A DNA stretch of 41,170 nucleotides from Bacteroidaceae bacterium (GCA_017547205.1 JAFYQH010000058.1:1-41170), one strand, 5' to 3'; counted from the first letter of the stretch, positions 30,779 through 39,440 are shown. A program made the numbers and translations. Notes: generated from the letters alone by a model not told the origin.

Positions 30779-31390
30779 GTGAAGATTCTGCTTACAGGCT
30801 TTGAGCCGTTTGGAAAATACAGTGAGAACTCATCATGGGCAGTTACCGAAAAGGTAGCTGCCTGTGGTGTTGTTGGTGCTGAGCTCATGGCAATGCGTTT
30901 GCCTGTGAGTTTTGCGGGTGTTGGTACCGCCTTGCGCAAGGCGGTGGATAAGTGTCGTCCTCATGTTATAATTATGCTTGGGCAGTGTGCCGGTGCCGAT
31001 TATATCAAGTTGGAACGCATTGCCATAAATATGATGGATGCAACCATCCTCGACAATGATGGATATATGCCCGATGAGGAACAGATATGTGCCGATGGTG
31101 ATGCTGCACTCTTTACTAATGTAGATATTAAGAAACTGCGCAAGGCGGTTGAAGAACAGGGGATTCCGGCCAAGGTGTCGAACAGTGCGGGGCTTTATGT
31201 GTGTAATCGAACATATTACGAGGCGTTGCGGCTTTGCTGTGAAAGGCCTGGGATGAAGGCGTTATTCGTTCATTTACCCTTTTATGATGGGCAGCTGTCG
31301 GCAACAGATGGACAGCCTACAATGCCGCTTGATGATATGGTGAAGGCTGTTGGAATCATAACAACCTGCATATGCAGAAGATGCAGATAA
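30779..31390 (+). CDS. pcp: Pyroglutamyl-peptidase I-like cysteine peptidase (family C15)
   Basis: 203 residues with a GTG start. The family opening KILLTGFEPFG is intact and the catalytic triad is present: Glu79 in YIKLERIAIN, Cys142 in SNSAGLYVCN, His165 in LFVHLP. It removes N-terminal pyroglutamate from peptides in the cytoplasm. Unlike most pcp genes it sits inside a run of channels and small unknown proteins. Expected length is 200-215, so it looks complete. Confidence 0.9.
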   Translation: MKILLTGFEPFGKYSENSSWAVTEKVAACGVVGAELMAMRLPVSFAGVGTALRKAVDKCRPHVIIMLGQCAGADYIKLERIAINMMDATILDNDGYMPDEEQICADGDAALFTNVDIKKLRKAVEEQGIPAKVSNSAGLYVCNRTYYEALRLCCERPGMKALFVHLPFYDGQLSATDGQPTMPLDDMVKAVGIITTCICRRCR

Positions 31391-31473
31391 TGTAAAAGAA
31401 ATACAATATTATAAACCTTTTGGATTTTTGATAAGGCAGCTGAACCAAAGGTGGAAATTTTTAATCTGAAACT

Positions 31474-32280
31474 ATGAAAAATATTAAAAGGATTTGTCTT
31501 GCAATAACAAATAACAAGGTCTTTGAAATTGTTATAATTGCTGTTATTATTTTGAATTCAATTCTTATTGGTGTTGAGACATACAACAACAGCGAGTTTG
31601 TAAGGCTTATTCAGCAAATTAACCTGGGTGTTTTTACAATTGAGATAATTCTGCGTTTTATTGCCGCTGGCAGTATAAGGTGTTTTTTAAAAGACGGATG
31701 GAATGTGTTTGACTTATTTCTGGTGTTGATAGGTTATATTCCTGAGACTATGATTCCTAATGCTTCAATGATGATGGGTATTAGAATTTTAAGGGTCTTC
31801 CGTGTGCTAAGGTTGCTACGCGCTGCAAAGGAGTTGAAAATAATCATCACTGTACTCATTCGCTCGTTCAGTGCAATGTTCTATAATGTTATTTTGTTTA
31901 TCGTTTTTATATATCTCTATGCGATAATAGGTGTTGGCTTGTTTAAATTGCCCAGTCCGGAGATTTTGACTGCTGAGGAAAAGGTGCATTATGAGATGTT
32001 TGCCAATGAGGCGCCGACAGCAATTGCTCCCGACCCCTTCGGGACATTGGGCGAGGCAATGTTTACACTCTTCAGGGAATTGACTGGTGATGCATGGACA
32101 GACATAAGATATAATCATGTAAAGGCTTCGGAGTATGGTTTGCTTAAGGTCAATACAGCAGTTATAAACATTTACCATATATCATGGGAGGTGTTGGCCG
32201 CATTTCTACTATTGAATCTTGTTACGGGTGCCATTCTCAGCAATTATCAATCGGTGCTCGAGAATAGTAATGTCGATTGA
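31474..32280 (+). CDS. Voltage-gated cation channel, NaV/CaV-like single-domain type
   Basis: 268 residues, six membrane segments. S4 carries five arginines spaced by three (Arg104-116: IRILRVFRVLRLLRAAKE). The pore loop has an unusually long turret (about 158-188) and the filter region LFRELTGDAWTDI (about 199-211). Bacterial NaV channels usually have LESW at the filter; here it is T-G-D-A-W, with Asp206 in place of the selectivity glutamate, closer to some eukaryotic Na/Ca channel repeats. It should form homotetramers; ion selectivity cannot be told. The 83-base gap upstream shows no clear promoter. Confidence 0.88.
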   Translation: MKNIKRICLAITNNKVFEIVIIAVIILNSILIGVETYNNSEFVRLIQQINLGVFTIEIILRFIAAGSIRCFLKDGWNVFDLFLVLIGYIPETMIPNASMMMGIRILRVFRVLRLLRAAKELKIIITVLIRSFSAMFYNVILFIVFIYLYAIIGVGLFKLPSPEILTAEEKVHYEMFANEAPTAIAPDPFGTLGEAMFTLFRELTGDAWTDIRYNHVKASEYGLLKVNTAVINIYHISWEVLAAFLLLNLVTGAILSNYQSVLENSNVD

Positions 32281-32325
32281 CCTCTTTAATACGATTTTAA
32301 AATATCAAAATAAATTAGTGATAAA

Positions 32326-34029
32326 ATGGCCGCATTTGAAAAATTCAAGAAACAGCTTGCGCGCATATTCGATAACGACTTGCGCACAAAACAGTGGGAG
32401 AACTACCCCGATTATGCAATCATTGGACTCATAGTGTTGAGTACCCTTTCTGTTTTTATATCTACGTTCAATGTTAGCCCGTTGTGCGAGAAGGTTCTCT
32501 CGGTGATTGACATTGTAACGGTGATTGCTTTTACCATAGAGGTTACATTGCGCATCTGGGCAGCAGATGAACTGGATGAGAAGTACAAAGGCTTTTGGGG
32601 CAGGGTAAAGTATTGCTTTACCTTTTATGGTCTCATTGATATCCTGTCGACCTATACTTTTTATTTGCAGATGTTCATTCCGCTTCCATACTCTATGCTC
32701 AAGGCGTTGCGCGTACTACGCCTTATCAGGGTGTTCCGCTACATGCACTCTTTCCGTCTGTTGCAGACAGCAATCTCTTCTAAGTCTAAGGAGATGTGGG
32801 TGTCATTCCAGTTCCTGGCAATTGTGACATTGATGCTATCGTTTGTGCTATTCTTTTATGAGCACAATGCACAGCCTGATGTGTATGACAACGGTTTTAA
32901 GTCGGTTGTATGGGCTTTTGCACAATATGTTGGCGACCCGGGTGGTTTTGCCGATACTCCGCCAATAACATTTGTGGGCAGGCTCATTGCATGTGTCATA
33001 GGTTTGCTTGGTATTGCGCTTTTTGCGGTGCCTGCCGGTCTCATTGGTTCGGGATTCTCCGAGGCAATGGAGGAGGAGAAAAACGATGCAATAATAAAGA
33101 AGAATATTGATAGCATTATTCATTCGTTTAAATTTGAGAAGGACCAGCACTTTACACAATTATTCGTGGTGCCACGTTATAAGGAGTTGAATACAATTCT
33201 TACACGCCGCTTCCTTACTGTAGAGGATATCGTCAGGGCTGTCGAGGCATCGGACTGTCTGCATCTTTATAATATGGCAAACGCTTCTAATGCCGAAGAT
33301 AATCCCGAAGACAGGATTGTGGTGATGAACTACAAACGTAACACCCCGTATGGCTGTTGCATTGACCGTGGCTCAAAAGTGACAATAGTCTTTACATCGG
33401 GCTATACCGAGGCATGTACGGGATGGTTTGCCTATCATATAGCTAAATTAGGTGGTTTCAACTATATTGCTAAAGATGTTGAAATCGACCCGGACAATCC
33501 AACGTCATACTATAATGTTACAGCCGATTGCAAGTGTCCGAATTTCTCTCTTTTCCTTGAAGACCTCAATCGTTTGACTTCGCGTCCAGGAAGTTGGGCA
33601 ATTCCCATTTTGGCAGCGTCGGGCCCTCGCTCACGCCCTCATCAGTTCCATTTCTGCTATAATCCTAATAAGAAAGATGAATCTTTCGGCAACCCAGAAA
33701 GCCGTGTGACTGATTTTGATCTGTTCAGGAAACTCTTTGACCATGTTTCTTCTGAATTGAAACAGAAATATGACTATAACAGTGATAGGAATATCTACTA
33801 TGCAGTTGCAAAAAACAATATTGCGCATTTGATAAAGGCTGACAATGTCTTTACTCTGCGTGTCGAATGTTTCGTGTGGATGTCAGACTTCCGTCGTGTA
33901 GCTGTTGTCAAGTCTTTGGCCGATTGTATAAATGCTGTTTTGGAACCCGAGATTGAGAAACAACTGCCACCTGAAATGGTATCACGCGTAGAAGGTAAGG
34001 ATTTCGGTATGCAGGACTATGTTGACTGA
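32326..34029 (+). CDS. KCNQ-like channel with altered filter and large unknown cytoplasmic domain
   Basis: 567 residues. S1-S4 (about 30-150) include a voltage sensor, LKALRVLRLIRVFRYMHSFR. The pore (about 188-245) follows the KCNQ layout: SVVWAFAQ, then TPPITFVGRLIACVIGLLGI and ALFAVPAGLIGSGF. Where K+ channels have T-x-G-Y-G-D, this has Q-Y-V-G-D-P-G-G (200-207), so potassium selectivity is doubtful. Residues about 255-567 are a soluble domain without a known family (TPYGCCIDRGSKVTIVFTSG, HQFHFCYN). It may sense a ligand or act enzymatically. The metallopeptidase gene starts six bases later. Confidence 0.82.
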   Translation: MAAFEKFKKQLARIFDNDLRTKQWENYPDYAIIGLIVLSTLSVFISTFNVSPLCEKVLSVIDIVTVIAFTIEVTLRIWAADELDEKYKGFWGRVKYCFTFYGLIDILSTYTFYLQMFIPLPYSMLKALRVLRLIRVFRYMHSFRLLQTAISSKSKEMWVSFQFLAIVTLMLSFVLFFYEHNAQPDVYDNGFKSVVWAFAQYVGDPGGFADTPPITFVGRLIACVIGLLGIALFAVPAGLIGSGFSEAMEEEKNDAIIKKNIDSIIHSFKFEKDQHFTQLFVVPRYKELNTILTRRFLTVEDIVRAVEASDCLHLYNMANASNAEDNPEDRIVVMNYKRNTPYGCCIDRGSKVTIVFTSGYTEACTGWFAYHIAKLGGFNYIAKDVEIDPDNPTSYYNVTADCKCPNFSLFLEDLNRLTSRPGSWAIPILAASGPRSRPHQFHFCYNPNKKDESFGNPESRVTDFDLFRKLFDHVSSELKQKYDYNSDRNIYYAVAKNNIAHLIKADNVFTLRVECFVWMSDFRRVAVVKSLADCINAVLEPEIEKQLPPEMVSRVEGKDFGMQDYVD

Positions 34030-34035
34030 TGCTCT

Positions 34036-34758
34036 ATGGAACTGTTGAAAAGGTTTTATGGAATAAACGGCAAGTCGGGGCACGAGGCGCAGATAAAGGA
34101 GTTCTTTGTGGAGCAGCTTGCGGGGTTGGAACTCTCTGTTGAGGAGGAGGCTTTTGGCAACATCTTTATAACAAAGGGTGTTGCCGACAGTTATCCTTGT
34201 GTTACGGCCCATCTTGATGAAGTACACTCTCCCACAGAAAGGAACATTGTTGTCGATGGCGATATGATATATGCCGTTAATGGCTGTGGCGAGCGTGTCG
34301 GCATTGGTGCCGACGACAAGAACGGCCTGTGGATAATTGTCCGTCTGCTGCACTCCAAGCCTGTACTCAAGGTTGCACTTTTTGTTCAGGAAGAGCGTGA
34401 TGGGGAAATGCCCGGTTGTCGTGGCTCTAGAGCTTGCTCACTTGCTTTCTTTGATGATGTACGTTACATACTTGCCGTTGACCGCAAGGTAAACAATGAG
34501 GTGGTAACTGTTGGTAAGGGTAATATTCGTCTTTGTGATAACGATTTTATTCCTAACGACCTACTTCAAAAATATAGTTATATGTGTGTGGACGGTGGTC
34601 GTACAGATGTTGTTGCTCTTAAGGAACGTGGCTTGCATGTACCTTGTTGTAATATAAGTTGCGGGTATTACAATGCGCATAAACCAGAGGAATATTCTGT
34701 TTTTACTCATCTTGAGAATTCACTTGCTTTTGTGAGTGATATAATTGATAGAGTATAA
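34036..34758 (+). CDS. Minimal M20/M42-type zinc aminopeptidase-like protein
   Basis: 240 residues. All metal and catalytic positions can be placed: His59 and Asp61 (VTAHLDEVH), Asp93 (GADDKNG), Glu119-Glu120 (VQEERDGEMPG), Asp149 (LAVDRK) and His215 (YNAHKPEEYS). It is 60-100 residues shorter than typical family members, lacking the inserted lid/PDZ-like domain, but not truncated at an end. It probably cleaves short peptides in the cytoplasm. With a six-base gap it is translationally linked to the channel gene upstream. Pcp, another peptide-trimming enzyme, lies three genes earlier. Confidence 0.8.
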   Translation: MELLKRFYGINGKSGHEAQIKEFFVEQLAGLELSVEEEAFGNIFITKGVADSYPCVTAHLDEVHSPTERNIVVDGDMIYAVNGCGERVGIGADDKNGLWIIVRLLHSKPVLKVALFVQEERDGEMPGCRGSRACSLAFFDDVRYILAVDRKVNNEVVTVGKGNIRLCDNDFIPNDLLQKYSYMCVDGGRTDVVALKERGLHVPCCNISCGYYNAHKPEEYSVFTHLENSLAFVSDIIDRV

Positions 34759-34788
34759 TTAAATAATCCCCGAATAATTTTAAAAGCT

Positions 34789-35087
34789 ATGTATATCGTT
34801 AAAATACAAATGGTAAAGTGGAACTCTATGATGAAAGAGGTTGTTGTCAGAGGACAATTCTCGTCAGCAACGCTGTTTATGCCGATATTGATAAAACTCA
34901 TACAAGGATTGTCATTACTAAGACAAACGGCAGAGTAGAACTCTATAATTAGAGAGGCTGTTATCAAAAAACTATCTTCAATGTTAATGCAACCCAGGCC
35001 AGATGGGCAGGCAATGATATTGCTGTATATTTTCGTAGTTGTGTGGAATTGTATAGTGACAGAGGATGTTATATCAGAAGAATATGA
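34789..35087 (+). pseudogene. Decayed repeat protein (VELY-ERG repeats), one frameshift and one stop
   Basis: ATG 34789 gives six codons, then a frameshift near 34807 leads into NGKVELYDERGCCQRTI, IVITKTNGRVELYN, TAG at 34950 in place of the expected Glu, RGCYQKTIF, ARWAGNDIAVYF, VELYSDRGCYIRRI and TGA at 35085. Three copies of a beta-strand repeat (VELY-x-E/D-RG-xY-x-RTI) are clear. Intact relatives occur as small proteins in Bacteroidales. The reading frame is otherwise well kept, so decay is recent. It is the last unit of the accessory run. Confidence 0.7.
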
Positions 35088-35092
35088 TAAAT

Positions 35093-35121
35093 GAGGGCTT
35101 TTGATGTGACCCTCTTTTTTT
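35093..35121 (+). terminator. Terminator at the end of the accessory run
   Basis: GAGGG (35093-35097) pairs with CCCTC (35110-35114), then seven T residues. Confidence 0.7.
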
Positions 35122-35207
35122 GTGTTTAAATAGCTTCTTTATAATGTTTTTGGAAAAATTATGTTTATCTTAGCGACTCAAAACAATAATGTTCAAAAAA
35201 TACAAGA

Positions 35208-35591
35208 ATGACAGAAGGTTACAAAGTGCGTGAATATGACCGGCCGGTAAAGAGATTCTGCCAGACTCTGGATCTCAAGGATTCTCCTGAACTCATAGCC
35301 GAATACCGCCGTCGTCATAGTGAAGGCGAGGCTTGGAGTGAGATTCTTTGGGGAATACGCGAAGTCGGTATCCTGGAAATGGAAATATACATTCTGGATA
35401 CACGTCTTTTTATGATTGTGGAGGCTCCTGTTAATTTTGATTGGGACAGCGCTATGTCCCGTCTTTCCACTTTGCCACGTCAGCAGGAGTGGGAGGATTA
35501 TATGTCGGAGTTCCAGAAGGCGGCCCCGGGCAGTGCTTCGAATGAGAAGTGGCGCATGATGGAAAGAATGTTCTACCTGTATGATAAATGA
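35208..35591 (+). CDS. L-rhamnose mutarotase-family protein
   Basis: 127 residues. The RhaM fold shows in RFCQTLDLKDSPELIAEYRRRH (split here: RFCQTLDLK / DSPELIAEYRRRH), the helix SEILWGIREVG, the strand MEIYILDTRLFMIVEA, QQEWEDYM and the C-terminal MERMFYLY. Family enzymes interconvert anomers of rhamnose or fucose. The FucP-type transporter two bases downstream points to fucose or a related deoxysugar. A TATCTTAG at 35166 may be its -7 box. Sugar specificity is inference. Confidence 0.85.
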   Translation: MTEGYKVREYDRPVKRFCQTLDLKDSPELIAEYRRRHSEGEAWSEILWGIREVGILEMEIYILDTRLFMIVEAPVNFDWDSAMSRLSTLPRQQEWEDYMSEFQKAAPGSASNEKWRMMERMFYLYDK

Positions 35592-35592
35592 T

Positions 35593-36897
35593 ATGAATAA
35601 TAAGGACAATGCATCAAGGCCAAAATTGGTCGAGAAGAAGTATCTTCTTCCGTTTATACTGATTACATCGTTGTTTGCATTATGGGGATTCGCAAACGAT
35701 ATAACGAACCCTATGGTGGCTGCTTTCCAGACATTGATGGAACTGCCCGCATCAGAGGCTGCTCTTGTGCAGTTCGCCTTCTATGGCGGTTATGCTACCA
35801 TGGCGGTGCCTGCGGCGCTGTTCATTCGCCGTTACAGCTATAAGGCGGGTATCATTCTTGGACTTGCGCTGTATGGCGTAGGTGCATTCCTCTTTATTCC
35901 TGCAGCGCACTACCAGGCATTCTCGTTCTTCTGTGTCTCTTTGTATATACTCACTTTCGGTTTGGCGTTTCTTGAGACAACTGCCAATCCGCTTATTCTT
36001 TCATTGGGTGCAAAAGAGACTTCTACGCAGCGTCTTAATCTTGCTCAGGCATTCAATCCTATGGGTTCCCTGTCGGGTATGGCGATTGCATCGTTCGTGG
36101 TGTTGCCGCAATTGCTCTCCGACAAACGTGATGCTGCCGGTGAAGTGCTGTTCCATGGGCTTTCCGAGGCCGAAAAGGCAAATATCAGGTTGCACGATCT
36201 TGATTTGATACGTAATCCGTACGTCGCAATAGGTATAGTGGTAGTTCTGGTCATGCTTGTGATTGCTGTCACAAAGATTCCCCGTACGCAGAATCTTGAA
36301 GTGAAAACCGACAATGAGGCTACGCTTTTCCGTTTGTGGAACAATCGTATATACCGTTATGGCGTTGTTGCACAGGTGTTCTATGTGGCGGCCCAGATAA
36401 TGGTATGGACATTCATCATACAATATGCTGACAACCTTGGTCTCGACAAGGCTACGGCCCAGACATACAATATATGTGCAATGGTGATGTTCCTTTGCAG
36501 CCGTTTCATTACGACATTGCTTATGAAGTATTTCAATTCAAGGTTGTTGCTTGCGGTTTTTGGTGTAGGTGCAACGTTTGCAACATTGGGTGCTATAGCT
36601 ATTGTAGGCATGGGAGGTCTTTATTGTCTGGTGGCAATAAGTTTCTTCATGTCGCTCATGTTCCCCACTATATACGGCATCGCGCTTGAGAATGTCGATG
36701 ATAATGATACTACTCTTGGTGCGGCATTCCTTGTGATGGCGATAGTGGGCGGTGCTTTAATGCCTCCTTTACAGGGTGCGGTAATAGATCTTGGTTCTGT
36801 CTGTGGTCTTCCGGCCGTAAATTTCTCCTTTGTGCTGCCGATGATATGTTTTATCGTTGTGGCATCTTATGGCTATTATTGTAGCAGGAAGGGTTGA
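35593..36897 (+). CDS. fucP: Sugar:proton symporter, FucP type (MFS)
   Basis: 434 residues from ATG 35593; an ATG at 35581 overlapping the previous gene is an alternative. Twelve membrane helices. The FucP hallmark ALWGFANDITNPMVAAFQ (about residues 30-47) is present, and the later motifs LFIRRYSYKAGIILGL and LETTANPLILSLG match. FucP imports L-fucose with protons through the inner membrane. Linked to the mutarotase gene, a common Bacteroidales pairing for fucose use; no fucose isomerase or kinase is in the window. A terminator follows. Confidence 0.85.
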   Translation: MNNKDNASRPKLVEKKYLLPFILITSLFALWGFANDITNPMVAAFQTLMELPASEAALVQFAFYGGYATMAVPAALFIRRYSYKAGIILGLALYGVGAFLFIPAAHYQAFSFFCVSLYILTFGLAFLETTANPLILSLGAKETSTQRLNLAQAFNPMGSLSGMAIASFVVLPQLLSDKRDAAGEVLFHGLSEAEKANIRLHDLDLIRNPYVAIGIVVVLVMLVIAVTKIPRTQNLEVKTDNEATLFRLWNNRIYRYGVVAQVFYVAAQIMVWTFIIQYADNLGLDKATAQTYNICAMVMFLCSRFITTLLMKYFNSRLLLAVFGVGATFATLGAIAIVGMGGLYCLVAISFFMSLMFPTIYGIALENVDDNDTTLGAAFLVMAIVGGALMPPLQGAVIDLGSVCGLPAVNFSFVLPMICFIVVASYGYYCSRKG

Positions 36898-36912
36898 TAA
36901 CTGGTATCGTGT

Positions 36913-36949
36913 AAGGCGGAGAGCTATTTAATGGTTCTCCGCCTTTTTT
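36913..36949 (+). terminator. Terminator after fucP
   Basis: AAGGCGGAGA (36913-36922) pairs with TCTCCGCCTT (36936-36945), followed by a T-run. The rest of the gap to the histidine kinase (36950-37117) is AT-rich without a clear feature. Confidence 0.85.
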
Positions 36950-37117
36950 ATCTAATTTAGTTAAAATATTTACGTATTTTGCTTATATGGGCAATATCTT
37001 TTATTGAAATTGCTAAAATCGCAAGTATTGTATTTGTTATTGTTAATTAAAAGAAAAATCTTTATAAAAGATATTCAGATATGATGAGTCTTGCTCTCTT
37101 CTGTTTATATTTGTTAC

Positions 37118-38656
37118 ATGAAGAAGAATACAATCTGGATAGTCGGCCTTGTTATGGGTATCTGTTGTGTTTCTCTGCTGTATCTGCAGGTCTCATATAT
37201 TGATGCCATGATCGAGATGCGCAAGCAGCATTTCGAGGAAGGTGTGCGCCGTAGTCTCTATCAGGCTTCATACTCGTTGGAGATGGACGAAATGAGACTT
37301 TATCTTTCAAAGGATATACAGCGCGATATTCTCAGCGGTCAGTTGAACGACTCGGGCATAAAACTTGAGCATAGTTATGTTACATCCTCGGAGAATGGTG
37401 ATGTGATATCTACGTTCGAGTTCAAGACGATAGTTTCCAACCCTCCGCATTTTGAGAGCAGTCTGAATACGCACGGAAGCAAGAAGAATCTTTCAGTGGA
37501 GGAGGCGCAGCGCCTTTCGCTTGATGTCCTCAGGATGAGATACAAATATCAACGCGCCGTTCTTGATGAGGTGGTGTACAACATGTTGTACCAGGCGAGT
37601 GAAAAACCGCTCAAGAGCCGTATCAATTTCCGAAGCCTCGACAATACTCTCAAGAGTGAACTGGAGAACAACGGGATAGATTTACCTTATCATTTTAGAG
37701 TTCTTGGAAACAATGGCCGTGAGGTGTACCGCTGCTCCGACTATGAGAAGCATGAAAGCGGAAAGGTCTACAGGGAAATGCTTTTCAAGAATGATCCGCC
37801 CATACGCTCAGCTACGCTGGAAATCAATTTCCCGACATCGTTCTTGAACAAATATATTTATGGTTCGGTTAAATTTATGCTTCCTTCTTTGTTGTTCACT
37901 TTTGTTTTGTTAATAACATTTGTGATAACATTGTACATGGCAGTAAGGCATAAGAAGATAACCGAGATGAAGAATGACTTTATTAATAATATGACTCATG
38001 AGTTCAAGACGCCGATATCGACGATATCGTTGGCAGCTCAGATGCTTCAGGATCAGTCTGTTGCAAAGTCCCCTGAAATGTTTACCAAGTTGTCGGGTGC
38101 GATAACAAGTGAGACGAAGAGGTTGCGCTTTCAGGTTGACAAGGTGTTGCAGATGTCCATGTTCGATGACAAGAATACGGCGGCACTCAAAATGAAGGAG
38201 CTTGATGCCAACGAACTTATCTCGGGTATCATAAATACGTTCGCCGTAAAGGTCGAGCAGAATGGTGGCGCGATAACATCCCGTCTCGAAGCCGATGATC
38301 CGTTCATATATGTCGATGAGATGCACTTTACCAATGTCGTTTTCAATCTCATGGATAATGCCATGAAATACAAACGTTCCGATGTACCAATGTCGCTTGA
38401 GATAAGGACATGGAATTCGAACGGCAAATTCATGCTGTCTGTCAAGGATAACGGTATCGGTATAAGTAAGGATAACTTAAAAAAGATATTTGACAAATTT
38501 TATAGAGTGCACACGGGAAATGTACATGACGTGAAAGGCTTTGGTCTTGGCCTAGCCTATGTGAAGCAGATTGTACAGGCGCACCGCGGTACCATAAGGG
38601 CCGAGAGTGAACTGGGTGCAGGAACTACATTTGTAATTGTATTACCTTTAAAATAA
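37118..38656 (+). CDS. rprX: Membrane sensor histidine kinase, RprX-like
   Basis: 512 residues from ATG 37118; the frame is open from 37091. Two membrane helices (about 5-25 and 248-270) enclose a periplasmic sensor domain. H-box MTHEFKTPISTISLAAQML holds the phospho-accepting histidine. ATPase boxes follow: N (VVFNLMDNAMKY), G1 (VKDNGIGIS), F (FDKFYRVH), G2 (GFGLGLAYVKQI). Length and tight linkage to an OmpR-type regulator match Bacteroides RprX, implicated there in stress-linked control. The signal is unknown. The name is from similarity as I remember it. Confidence 0.85.
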   Translation: MKKNTIWIVGLVMGICCVSLLYLQVSYIDAMIEMRKQHFEEGVRRSLYQASYSLEMDEMRLYLSKDIQRDILSGQLNDSGIKLEHSYVTSSENGDVISTFEFKTIVSNPPHFESSLNTHGSKKNLSVEEAQRLSLDVLRMRYKYQRAVLDEVVYNMLYQASEKPLKSRINFRSLDNTLKSELENNGIDLPYHFRVLGNNGREVYRCSDYEKHESGKVYREMLFKNDPPIRSATLEINFPTSFLNKYIYGSVKFMLPSLLFTFVLLITFVITLYMAVRHKKITEMKNDFINNMTHEFKTPISTISLAAQMLQDQSVAKSPEMFTKLSGAITSETKRLRFQVDKVLQMSMFDDKNTAALKMKELDANELISGIINTFAVKVEQNGGAITSRLEADDPFIYVDEMHFTNVVFNLMDNAMKYKRSDVPMSLEIRTWNSNGKFMLSVKDNGIGISKDNLKKIFDKFYRVHTGNVHDVKGFGLGLAYVKQIVQAHRGTIRAESELGAGTTFVIVLPLK

Positions 38657-38662
38657 AAGATT

Positions 38663-39364
38663 ATGGAAGAAAAACAGAGAATTTTGCTATGCGAGGATGA
38701 TGAGAACTTGGGTATGCTCCTTCGTGAGTATCTGCAGGCGAAGGGTTACTACGCAGAATTGTGCCCCGATGGTGATGCCGGTTACAAGACTTTCCTCAAG
38801 GGTAAGTTCGATATTTGTGTCCTCGATGTGATGATGCCAATAAAGGATGGCTTTACTTTGGCTCAGGAGATTCGTGCCGTGAATTCGGAGATACCTATTA
38901 TATTCTTGACAGCAAAGTCCTTGAATGAGGATATTTTGGAGGGATTCAAGATTGGTGCCGATGACTATATTACAAAGCCTTTTAGTATGGAGGTGCTAGT
39001 TGTACGTATAGAGACTGTTCTGCGCCGTGTGTGCGGCAAGAAGAACAAGGAGAATACTATGTACAGGATTGGCCGTTTCCAATTCGATACACAGAAGCAG
39101 ATTCTTTCTATCGGTGACCAGCAGACAAAGTTGACAACGAAGGAGTCTGAGCTTCTGAGCCTGCTTTGTGCTCATCAGAATGAGATATTGCAGCGTGATT
39201 TTGCATTGAAGACTGTATGGACTGATGATAATTATTTCAATGCACGCAGTATGGATGTGTACATTACAAAGCTGCGCAAACATTTGAAAGCCGATGATTC
39301 TATTGAAATCATCAACATTCATGGCAAGGGATACAAACTTATTGCACCCGAGGTTGAGGCTTGA
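38663..39364 (+). CDS. rprY: OmpR-family response regulator, RprY-like
   Basis: 233 residues, six bases after the kinase gene. Receiver domain 1-120: acidic pair in LLCEDDEN, phospho-acceptor Asp in VLDVMMPIKDGF, Thr/Lys in FLTAKS and ITKPF. The winged-helix DNA-binding domain (about 135-230) has LTTKESELLSLLCAHQNEIL and RSMDVYITKLRKHL. DNA-binding partner of the RprX-like kinase. A pair of terminators follows. Confidence 0.88.
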   Translation: MEEKQRILLCEDDENLGMLLREYLQAKGYYAELCPDGDAGYKTFLKGKFDICVLDVMMPIKDGFTLAQEIRAVNSEIPIIFLTAKSLNEDILEGFKIGADDYITKPFSMEVLVVRIETVLRRVCGKKNKENTMYRIGRFQFDTQKQILSIGDQQTKLTTKESELLSLLCAHQNEILQRDFALKTVWTDDNYFNARSMDVYITKLRKHLKADDSIEIINIHGKGYKLIAPEVEA

Positions 39365-39382
39365 TGATGTCTGCACTATATA

Positions 39383-39440
39383 ACAAAAGGATGGCGCTTG
39401 CCATCCTTTTGTATAAAAACGATGCTGAGGCATCGTTTTT
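39383..39440. terminator. Two tandem hairpins between convergent genes
   Basis: Hairpin 1: ACAAAAGGATGGC-GCTT-GCCATCCTTTTGT (39383-39412). Hairpin 2: AAAAACGATGC-TGAG-GCATCGTTTTT (39415-39440), followed by more T. Both arms carry A/T runs, so each can work in both directions. Confidence 0.88.

Noticed and set aside
37091-37117. Nine-residue extension of the histidine kinase
   Set aside because: The start at 37118 gives a normal positively charged signal anchor (MKKNTIWIVG); the extension lacks support.
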